Notes under the pieces: model-generated
Databases searched by the model: none
What the model was told of the DNA's origin: nothing
The model's input: the letters and a program-made list of their open reading frames with translations, nothing else
Translations under genes and position numbers: made by a program
Source of the DNA: JAFDZV01 sp966128725
GTDB taxonomy: Bacteria; Bacteroidota; Ignavibacteria; OLB7
Assembly: GCA_966128725.1 (NCBI GenBank)
Contig: CBHYLN010000178.1
Location: 1-9,166, forward strand
Length of the DNA stretch: 9,166 bases
Direction of reading: 5' to 3'
Shown: piece by piece, positions 1-4,922 of the stretch
How the letters are laid out: each line of letters opens with the position of its first letter
Numbering within the stretch: position 1 is the stretch's first letter

Positions 1-80
1 CTTCCAGCTGCGAGCGGACGTAGCTTCCGCGCTGCGCGCGCCTGGCCAGCAGCCCTGCCGAACTGTGCCGCGACAGCGAC

Positions 81-548
81 ATGGTGCCATTGCTGACCCG
101 GACGGTACAAACCGTGACGCAGCAGGCCAGCGCAAAAAACATCGCGTTGATCACCGAATTCCAGGAGCCCTCGATCCAGGGGAGTTTCGATCCCGATCGA
201 ATGGCACAGGTGCTTATCAACCTGCTTGGCAACGCAATCAAGTTTACGCCTCCGGGCGGGCGCGTCACGATTGGCGCGGCATGCGACGCACATACCATTA
301 CGCTGACCGTAACGGACTCCGGAATGGGCATCCCCGAGGCCGACCTGCCCCGGATCTTCGACAAGTTCTTCCGTGTGCACCGGCCAGGGCTGGAGATCCG
401 CGGAACCGGCCTGGGCCTGGCGATCGTGAACCAACTGGTGCAACTCCACGAGGGAACGATCGACGTACAGAGCACGGCGGGGGTTGGAACAACGTTCACC
501 GTACGAATTCCGCGCCATGAGCGCGATGTTGAACAGTCCAGGGGCTGA
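81..548 (+). CDS. Sensor histidine kinase HK1, C-terminal ATPase fragment (partial)
   Basis: This is the catalytic end of a two-component histidine kinase, the part that binds ATP and phosphorylates the kinase's own histidine. Numbered from the Met at 81, it shows the N box (NLLGNAIKF, N51), the G1 box (DSGMG, 79-83), an F box (IFDKFFRV) and the G2 box (GTGLGLAI, from 108), ending with the usual GTTFTVRIP strand. The dimerisation/H-box region is missing, so Met81 is not the true start. Similarity to HK2 (3318-4844) extends left of it in the same frame (SPAEL aligns with SPVET of HK2), but an in-frame TAG at 21-23 stops the frame. Frame 2 there reads DVASALRAPGQQ, which faintly recalls the DVxRLEAGQ expected just upstream, so a frameshift or edge error near 25-50 is likely. 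RR1 follows after 110 bp and is the likely partner. Family certain; 5' end not recoverable. Confidence 0.88.
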   Translation: MVPLLTRTVQTVTQQASAKNIALITEFQEPSIQGSFDPDRMAQVLINLLGNAIKFTPPGGRVTIGAACDAHTITLTVTDSGMGIPEADLPRIFDKFFRVHRPGLEIRGTGLGLAIVNQLVQLHEGTIDVQSTAGVGTTFTVRIPRHERDVEQSRG

Positions 549-590
549 CCGAGGTTCACCCCTGGCACAACGAGGCCCAACAACGTCGCG

Positions 591-608
591 GCCGCATGCG
601 GATGCGGC
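591..608. repeat. 7-bp inverted repeat between HK1 and RR1
   Basis: GCCGCAT (591-597) and ATGCGGC (602-608) pair perfectly around a 4-nt loop. No T-run follows, so it is not a convincing intrinsic terminator. It may damp or stabilise read-through from HK1 into RR1. The rest of the 110-bp gap shows no clear promoter. Confidence 0.5.
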
Positions 609-658
609 ACGCGCAACAGTCCGCCGATGATCTGTCCAGAGATCACTAGGAGATAACG

Positions 659-1048
659 ATGGCGATAGATACAACCGTGCTTGTGGTTGAGGATGAACCC
701 AGCATGCAGATTCTACTGAAGTATACATTACGCCGTGCGGGTTTTCAGGTAACGTTGGCAATCAACGGAGCGGTGGCACGCGACATGCTGGGCACCCAGC
801 GCTTCGATGTCATCTGTTCCGACGTGATGATGTCCGGCCTCGATGGCATGGAGTTGTGTAGCTGGATAAAGGATCAGCCCGAGCTCCGGGACACTCCGGT
901 GGTGCTGCTTTCCTCGCGCGCGCAACAGGGTGATCGCGATCTCGGCATCGAAGCCGGCGCCGATGTGTACATGACCAAGCCGTTCGATGTGGAGGAATTG
1001 GTCACCACATTGCGTCGCCTTTCGGTTGCGCCGGCGGCAGGTGCCTGA
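659..1048 (+). CDS. Stand-alone receiver-domain response regulator (RR1, CheY-like)
   Basis: The 129-residue protein is a single receiver (REC) domain with no DNA-binding or enzymatic output domain. The phosphorylation site is complete: acidic pair E11/D12 (VVEDEP), phospho-acceptor D55 (CSDVMM), switch serine S85/S86 (VVLLSS), and K107 followed by P108 (MTKPF). The length is normal for CheY/Spo0F-type regulators. The start at 659 is supported by a good Shine-Dalgarno AGGAGA (648-653) five bases upstream. It lies 110 bp downstream of the HK1 fragment on the same strand, so it is probably HK1's phosphorylation target. It must act by protein contact, as a phosphorelay intermediate or as a phosphate sink; the target cannot be read from the sequence. 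The last six residues (VAPAAGA) are a low-complexity tail beyond the domain. Family assignment is firm, partner assignment is inference. Confidence 0.93.
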   Translation: MAIDTTVLVVEDEPSMQILLKYTLRRAGFQVTLAINGAVARDMLGTQRFDVICSDVMMSGLDGMELCSWIKDQPELRDTPVVLLSSRAQQGDRDLGIEAGADVYMTKPFDVEELVTTLRRLSVAPAAGA

Positions 1049-1124
1049 CACGCATTTTCCCAGAAGCACAGCGCATTGCACCAAACCCCACGTCGCAAAC
1101 GGCCGAATACGCGAAGCGCCCGCC

Positions 1125-1145
1125 AGCTCCCGGCAGTTCGGAGCT
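1125..1145. repeat. 6-bp inverted repeat downstream of RR1
   Basis: AGCTCC (1125-1130) pairs with GGAGCT (1140-1145) around a 9-nt loop, 77 bp after the RR1 stop. There is no T-run, so it is a weak terminator candidate at best. Confidence 0.4.
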
Positions 1146-1307
1146 AGGCGAGCGCAATCGCTTGAGGAGAGGGCGCCGCTATTTGTCAGAGGGTTCAGCG
1201 GTACCTGTGTGAGCCGCAGTTATGGCTCGGTATGTGTTCGCGCCACCGTCACGATATCCATCGTCATCATCAAATCGGTACATGTCCATCACGCGCGAAC
1301 CAGTATT

Positions 1308-1323
1308 CGCCCGCATTCGGGCG
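1308..1323. repeat. 6-bp GC hairpin, 4-nt loop
   Basis: CGCCCG (1308-1313) and CGGGCG (1318-1323) pair perfectly around the loop CATT. The short loop makes a stable hairpin in RNA. There is no T-run. Confidence 0.45.
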
Positions 1324-1377
1324 CACATATTCCAGATATCAACCACCGGCGATTGCTTATCCACTCCTGGTTCGATC

Positions 1378-1405
1378 GGGGTGCCAGGCCCCAACCCGGC
1401 ACCCC
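1378..1405. repeat. 8-bp GC-rich inverted repeat next to a G-free stretch
   Basis: GGGGTGCC (1378-1385) pairs perfectly with GGCACCCC (1398-1405) around a 12-nt loop. The sequence TTCCTT follows at once and leads into the G-free, C-rich stretch. It could pause polymerase or protect a 3' end of an RR1 transcript, but the U-run is too weak for a confident intrinsic terminator. Confidence 0.5.
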
Positions 1406-1470
1406 TTCCTTCATCATCCACACATCCATATCACCACACCGAAACCAGAGTCCATCATGTCCATCACCGC
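1400..1470 (+). promoter_or_regulatory. C-rich, G-poor stretch (possible Rho-utilisation site)
   Basis: There is no G on the plus strand from 1400 to 1440, and only 5 G against about 27 C between 1406 and 1470. Such C-over-G bubbles with unstructured CA/TC-rich RNA are the known hallmark of rut sites for Rho. The position, about 350 bp after the RR1 stop with no gene in between, fits Rho-dependent ending of RR1 transcription. A second, similar stretch lies at 1891-1950 (about 6 G against 21 C). Function is inferred from composition only. Confidence 0.35.
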
Positions 1471-1502
1471 ACATCGTTCCCGGATCGGCCGCGTCGCATT
1501 GT

Positions 1503-1526
1503 GATTCGGAGTCCCATTCCCGAATC
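1503..1526. repeat. 7-bp inverted repeat
   Basis: GATTCGG (1503-1509) pairs with CCGAATC (1520-1526) around a 10-nt loop. One of the series of hairpins in this intergenic region. Confidence 0.45.
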
Positions 1527-1554
1527 TGTTGCGCCTGCGGAGTTCCCCGAGAAG

Positions 1555-1608
1555 ACCGATGTTGCGAGCCCCGAATCAACGTTCGGCACTCGGTCCAGCA
1601 ACATCGGT
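1555..1608. repeat. 11-bp inverted repeat enclosing an inner hairpin
   Basis: ACCGATGTTGC (1555-1565) is perfectly complementary to GCAACATCGGT (1598-1608). The 32-nt interior holds its own stem: CCGAA (1571-1575) with TTCGG (1582-1586), plus GAG/CTC pairs (1566-1568 with 1589-1591). The result is a two-tier fold. TCAACGTTC occurs at 1576-1584 and again at 1611-1619. Confidence 0.55.
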
Positions 1609-1656
1609 TGTCAACGTTCCTTCACGTTACCACCAGAAGAACCGCTACATCCACCT

Positions 1657-1685
1657 CGTTGCATCGGATTGCCGCCGATGCAATG
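1657..1685. repeat. 9-bp inverted repeat, extendable to 11 bp
   Basis: TTGCATCGG (1659-1667) pairs with CCGATGCAA (1675-1683) around a 7-nt loop. A G-U pair (1658/1684) and a C-G pair (1657/1685) can extend the stem in RNA. Confidence 0.55.
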
Positions 1686-1725
1686 TGTTGTCGAGCGCCC
1701 CGGATCTGGCGTATGGCGCGATTAA

Positions 1726-1778
1726 CCGGTGACTGGGATGCCGGCATCCACTCCCGGCATCCCATCGTCGATCACCGG
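1726..1778. repeat. Bipartite inverted repeat, 11 + 7 bp
   Basis: TGGGATGCCGG (1734-1744) pairs perfectly with CCGGCATCCCA (1754-1764) around a 9-nt loop. Beyond an asymmetric internal loop (1 nt on the left, 7 nt on the right), CCGGTGA (1726-1732) pairs with TCACCGG (1772-1778). Eighteen pairs make this the strongest fold in the intergenic region. A CA-rich, G-poor run follows (1779-1797), with no T-run. Confidence 0.6.
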
Positions 1779-1983
1779 CCATCCACCACACACACAGGAG
1801 ACTCGACACAGAATTCAATTTTCAAGATTCGGCTCTGGCCTGCGCCCGGGCCGGGGGATCGAACCGCTCGGCATCCGATGTTCGCCGCGTTCCATGTTCA
1901 ACCACAAACAGACCTACCACAATCAGCATGCCAAATCACCGAATCACGAAATTCGCTGCGGATAAGCCCTTTAGCGACGCGAA

Positions 1984-2024
1984 GTTTGTCCGGATTCCGA
2001 ACACTTTCCGATTTTCGGACAAGC
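1984..2024. promoter_or_regulatory. Candidate activator-binding (UAS) array upstream of the sigma-54 promoter
   Basis: TTGTCCG (1986-1992) and CGGACAA (2016-2022) form a perfect inverted repeat, extendable to 9 pairs with one G-U. Between them, TTCCGA occurs at 1995-2000 and 2006-2011, exactly 11 bp apart, and an inverted TCGGA lies at 2015-2019. The centre is at about -97 from the predicted sigma-54 start. NtrC-family activators typically bind dyad sites 80-150 bp upstream, so the Fis-type activator encoded at 4923-6302 is the natural candidate ligand. Arrangement seen directly; the binding protein is inferred. Confidence 0.45.
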
Positions 2025-2074
2025 CCGCTCCGAGATGCGGCCTTGAACACCGTGTGTTTTCACGCTTTGCAGTC

Positions 2075-2090
2075 AGGCACGATTATGGCT
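2075..2090 (+). promoter_or_regulatory. Sigma-54 (RpoN) -24/-12 promoter of the FIST operon
   Basis: The segment reads AGGCACGattaTGGCT against the consensus TGGCACGnnnnTTGCW. The -24 GG (2076-2077) and -12 GC (2088-2089) are exactly 10 bp apart, GGCACG is fully conserved, and the mismatches are T to A at the first base and T to G in the -12 box. AT-rich TGTATATAATG follows, suiting melting between -12 and +1. The predicted start is near 2101, giving a leader of about 76 nt. TATAAT at 2094-2099 could be a sigma-70 -10 box, but the only TTG-type -35 (TTGCAG, 2067-2072) is 21 bp away, too far. The operon encodes a sigma-54 activator, which strengthens the call. Confidence 0.7.
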
Positions 2091-2112
2091 GTATATAATG
2101 GGCTGTAGCACA

Positions 2113-2144
2113 TGTGGTCCGAAGCCTCTCAGACGGGCACCACA
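2113..2144 (+). other. Leader hairpin between promoter and FIST start
   Basis: TGTGGT (2113-2118) pairs with ACCACA (2139-2144), and CCG (2119-2121) with CGG (2134-2136) beyond a 2-nt bulge. It lies in the predicted 5' leader, 32 nt before the FIST start codon, and overlaps the palindrome CACATGTG (2109-2116). It may affect mRNA stability or translation. Confidence 0.35.
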
Positions 2145-2176
2145 GCTTTCAGGGTATTTCAGCGAAGTAGAAAACG

Positions 2177-3328
2177 ATGATCATCGAGCAACAGGAATGG
2201 ATCCCCGCATCGGGATGGCGGCGTCTGCCAGGTAACGGGCGCACAGCACCGGCATATGATCTGGTGCTGGCATTCGGCGATCGCGACGTACTGGAATCGG
2301 CCGATCGATACAACGAGCTTCGCGCGATGTACCCACAAGCGCGCATCATCACGTGCTCCACATCCGGTGAGATCATCGGCAACACCGTGCAGGAGGGGTC
2401 GATCTCGGTTACGGCAATCGCATGGCATCGTACCCGTTTCACCGTCGACCTGCTCACGATCGACGACTACGAACGCAGCTCCGATGCAGGTGAACGGATT
2501 GGCGCGATCCTCAACCGCGAGGATCTGGCGCATGTGCTGGTATTTGCCGATGGGCAACATGTCAACGGCAGCGATCTGGTACGCGAGCTTACCCGCGTAT
2601 TGCCGGATCACGTGGCGGTAACCGGCGGCCTGGCCGGCGACGGCACACGGTTCAAGCGCACGCTGATCGGCCTGGACGCACCTCCTAGCGAACGGAACAT
2701 CGTTGTGGTGGGCCTGTATGGAACGGCGCTGAAGGTAGGGTTCGGTTCAATCGGCGGCTGGGATTCCTTCGGTCCGGACAGGATCATTACCGCCTCGCGC
2801 GGCAACGTCCTGTACGAGATCGATGGCCAACCGGCGTTGGGGCTTTACAAGCGTTATCTGGGAGAGTTGGCGGCCGAGCTGCCCGGCTCGGCATTGCTGT
2901 TCCCGCTGGCCGTACGCGCCAACGAGACGGCCGCGCCGATTGTTCGGACTGTGCTCTCGATCAATGAAGAAGATGGCAGCATGACGTTCGCTGGCGACGT
3001 GCCCGTTGGCGCGCACGCACGGCTGATGAAGGCAAACTACGATCGCCTGATCGACGGGGCCTCGATGGCCGCCCGGCAGGGGCATACAAGCATTGGCGAA
3101 CGCCCATCCGAATTTGCCCTGCTTATCAGTTGCGTTGGGCGCCGGCTGGTTCTGGGCCAGCGCACCGAGGAAGAAGTTGATGCCGTGCGTCACGTGCTTG
3201 GTGATACCACGCCCACGGCGGGGTTCTACTCCTATGGCGAGATTTCACCGCTGGTAGGCCCCGGCGGATGCGAACTGCACAACCAAACGATGACGGTCAC
3301 GACCTTCACCGAGGAGGATGATGTTTAA
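2177..3328 (+). CDS. FIST-domain (FIST_N + FIST_C) sensor protein
   Basis: The 383-residue protein has the layout of FIST proteins, a family described as a ligand-sensing domain in prokaryotic signal transduction and predicted to bind small molecules such as amino acids. FIST_N spans roughly residues 27-215 (LVLAFGDRDVL; the IITCSTSGEI strand; VTGGLAGDG). FIST_C covers about 230-375, with the telltale AGFYSYGEI (348-356) and HNQTM (368-372). No signal peptide or membrane segment is visible, so it should be cytoplasmic. The start at 2177 has only a weak purine-rich upstream region (GAAGTAGAAAA). It is the first gene after the sigma-54 promoter, and its last 11 bp overlap the start of HK2, implying coupled translation. 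It carries no output domain, so it probably works by contacting HK2 (inference). Family firm; ligand unknown. Confidence 0.9.
   Translation: MIIEQQEWIPASGWRRLPGNGRTAPAYDLVLAFGDRDVLESADRYNELRAMYPQARIITCSTSGEIIGNTVQEGSISVTAIAWHRTRFTVDLLTIDDYERSSDAGERIGAILNREDLAHVLVFADGQHVNGSDLVRELTRVLPDHVAVTGGLAGDGTRFKRTLIGLDAPPSERNIVVVGLYGTALKVGFGSIGGWDSFGPDRIITASRGNVLYEIDGQPALGLYKRYLGELAAELPGSALLFPLAVRANETAAPIVRTVLSINEEDGSMTFAGDVPVGAHARLMKANYDRLIDGASMAARQGHTSIGERPSEFALLISCVGRRLVLGQRTEEEVDAVRHVLGDTTPTAGFYSYGEISPLVGPGGCELHNQTMTVTTFTEEDDV
3311..3317 (+). promoter_or_regulatory. Ribosome-binding site of HK2 inside the FIST gene
   Basis: GAGGAGG lies in the last codons of the FIST gene. It abuts the ATG at 3318 and is 3 nt from the ATG at 3321. 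The tandem ATGATG leaves the exact start open; spacing favours 3321. The arrangement points to translational coupling. Confidence 0.6.
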
Positions 3329-4844
3329 CCCATTGCTCGAACGCCAGCTCCGCAAGTATCTGGGCGCCGACCCGTCGACGCTGGAGAACTTGCGCCCATT
3401 GCTGGCGGCGATCAGTACTTCGTACGATCACTTCGAGCACGACCGACGCCTGATCGAACGGTCGATGGATATCAGCTCCGAGGAGTTGATGGAAACCAAC
3501 GGCCGCCTGCGTCACGAGACCGATCGCCAGCGCATGGTGATGACCGAGCTGGTTGAGGCGTTGGCGGCACTGGCTCCGGAATCGGGCATTGAGCAATTGC
3601 AGGCACAGCTCAACAACGATGTTGTGGCCGTGGCCCAGTTGCTGCGCGAACAGATCGATCGCCGCCGCGATGCCGAACTGGCCCTGAGCCAAAGCGAGGA
3701 GCGATTCCGTCTGCTGGCCGAAACCGCGTCGGACCTGATTATCCGGCACGATCTGCGGGGCGTCCCCAGTTATGTTTCGCCGTCGTCGCGCACGATTGTA
3801 GGCTTTGAACCCGAGGAGATGCTGGGCCGCAGCCTTCTGGAGTACGTTCACCCGGAGGATTTGCCGATTGCCGCACCGGTAATGAAGGCGGTTTCAACCG
3901 AAGGCACACCCGCCACTGTTACTGTGCGCGTTGCGCGCAAGGACGGCACGTATTGCTGGCTGGAAACCTCGGTGCGGGCAATTCGCGATCCGGACACCGG
4001 TGAGATTATCGAGATCAGCGCGGCATCGCGCGATATCACGCAGCGCATCCAGGCCGAGGAAGTTGTCAAGACATTGAACACCGAGCTGCGCACCGCCAAC
4101 GAGCTGCTGCGCATCGAACGCGACCGCGAGAAGGAGCACGTTCGGGCACTGGAGAAATTGAACGCGATGAAGAGCGAGTTTGTCTCCAGCGTGTCGCACG
4201 AACTGCGCACACCGCTGGCGGCGATCATCGGCTTCATCAAGACCATGCGGCTGGATCCCGATCTTTCCGACGAAACCCGTGAGGAATTCATGGGGATCAT
4301 CGAAAGTGAAGGCGCACGACTTGCCAACCTGATCGAGGATGTACTGGATGTATCGCGCCTGGAGGCCGGCAGCATGCAGATCTCGCCGGTGGAGACAAAT
4401 CTGATCCCGGTGATCAAGCATGTTTCGGCGACACTTGCGCCGAAGGCCGAAGCAAAACGGATCACGCTGCAGCTCGATCTGCCCGAGGGACGCCTGCCCG
4501 CCCTGGTGGACCCCGAGAAGATGCCGCAGATCATATACAATCTGGTTGAGAACGCAATCAAGTTCACACCCAGCGCCGGCCATGTTCGCGTGCATGCATG
4601 GGATAGCGGAACCGATATCCGCATCACCGTGACCGATTCCGGCATCGGCATCGCGGCCGAGGACCAAGCCAGCATCTTCGAGAAATTCCACCGTGTCAGC
4701 AACCAGGGTCTGGTTGTTCCCGGCACGGGACTGGGCCTGGCTATCACACGGCAGTTGGCGGAACTGCATGGCGGCACCGTCACCGTGGAAAGCACTCCCG
4801 GCGTTGGCTCGACGTTCACCGTGACGTTGCCGCTTGCCGAGTAG
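3318..4844 (+). CDS. Soluble PAS-domain sensor histidine kinase (HK2)
   Basis: The 508-residue kinase has no membrane segment. Residues 1-125 form a helical N-terminal region containing RRLIERSMDISSEEL (43-57) and probable coiled coil. A PAS domain follows (about 126-246, SEERFRLLAETASDLI to RDITQR), then a coiled-coil linker (247-290). The HisKA H box is SVSHELRTPL with phospho-histidine H294. The ATPase domain has N412 in the N box (NLVENAIKF), G1 DSGIG (440-444), F box IFEKFHRV and G2 GTGLG (469-473). All residues for autophosphorylation are present. The start overlaps the FIST stop; the alternative Met at 3321 gives 507 residues. It lies between its probable sensor (FIST) and its probable target (the NtrC-type regulator 78 bp downstream). 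Its ATPase domain is paralogous to HK1. Function as a kinase is firm; the FIST link is inference. Confidence 0.94.
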   Translation: MMFNPLLERQLRKYLGADPSTLENLRPLLAAISTSYDHFEHDRRLIERSMDISSEELMETNGRLRHETDRQRMVMTELVEALAALAPESGIEQLQAQLNNDVVAVAQLLREQIDRRRDAELALSQSEERFRLLAETASDLIIRHDLRGVPSYVSPSSRTIVGFEPEEMLGRSLLEYVHPEDLPIAAPVMKAVSTEGTPATVTVRVARKDGTYCWLETSVRAIRDPDTGEIIEISAASRDITQRIQAEEVVKTLNTELRTANELLRIERDREKEHVRALEKLNAMKSEFVSSVSHELRTPLAAIIGFIKTMRLDPDLSDETREEFMGIIESEGARLANLIEDVLDVSRLEAGSMQISPVETNLIPVIKHVSATLAPKAEAKRITLQLDLPEGRLPALVDPEKMPQIIYNLVENAIKFTPSAGHVRVHAWDSGTDIRITVTDSGIGIAAEDQASIFEKFHRVSNQGLVVPGTGLGLAITRQLAELHGGTVTVESTPGVGSTFTVTLPLAE

Positions 4845-4875
4845 TTCTGAACGTTCCGATCACAATGCACATCAA

Positions 4876-4900
4876 CGGCCGCCGAGCCAGACAGCGGCCG
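4876..4900. repeat. 7-bp inverted repeat between HK2 and the NtrC-type regulator
   Basis: CGGCCGC (4876-4882) pairs with GCGGCCG (4894-4900) around an 11-nt loop in the 78-bp gap. There is no T-run. It could set the relative amounts of kinase and regulator mRNA. The regulator's own Shine-Dalgarno (GAGAGGA, 4909-4915) starts 9 nt downstream of it. Confidence 0.45.
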
Positions 4901-4922
4901 ACATGTTCGAGAGGATCACCCG

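Larger units (their letters stand above)
1049..2176. other. Long non-coding, hairpin-rich intergenic region
   Basis: About 1.1 kb separates RR1 from the FIST operon. Open frames exist on both strands, including one of 373 codons starting inside RR1. Their products are dominated by H, R, S, T and P, show no domain or motif, lack ribosome-binding sites, and differ in codon use from the neighbours, so I call none of them genes. The region does hold at least eight inverted repeats with stems of 6-18 bp, CATC-rich and G-poor stretches on the plus strand, and the operon's regulatory sites at its right end; each is listed separately. Possible readings are a structured non-coding RNA, a decayed gene, or a long RR1 3' region with Rho-dependent termination. 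No tRNA or known riboswitch was recognised. Confidence 0.6.

Noticed and set aside
563..577. Possible second sigma-54 promoter before RR1 (TGGCACAACGAGGCC)
   Set aside because: The -24-like half is good, but at 10-bp spacing the -12 position reads CC rather than GC, and the TTGC box is absent.
1260..1470. CATC-rich repeats as a CRISPR or tandem array
   Set aside because: The CATC units are irregular, with no constant repeat length or spacer. They reflect C-rich, G-poor composition.
1179..1579. Minus-strand frames of 80 and 96 codons in the intergenic region
   Set aside because: Composition is atypical, they overlap each other in different frames, and there is no convincing ribosome-binding site or motif.
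1585..1599. GGCACTCGGTCCAGC as a -24/-12 element
   Set aside because: The GG to GC spacing is 11 rather than 10 bp, it lies inside a hairpin, and no gene follows for more than 500 bp.
1850..1875. tRNA-like T-arm sequence (GGTTCGATCCCC on the minus strand)
   Set aside because: The five flanking bases do not form a T stem, and no matching acceptor or anticodon arm exists at the right distance. The GGTTCGATC at 1369-1377 on the plus strand fails for the same reason.
987..2108. A 373-codon plus-strand open frame across the intergenic region
   Set aside because: It starts inside RR1, has no ribosome-binding site, is dominated by H/R/S/T/P residues with no recognisable domain, and runs through all the hairpins and the sigma-54 promoter. 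The low stop density fits GC-rich sequence.
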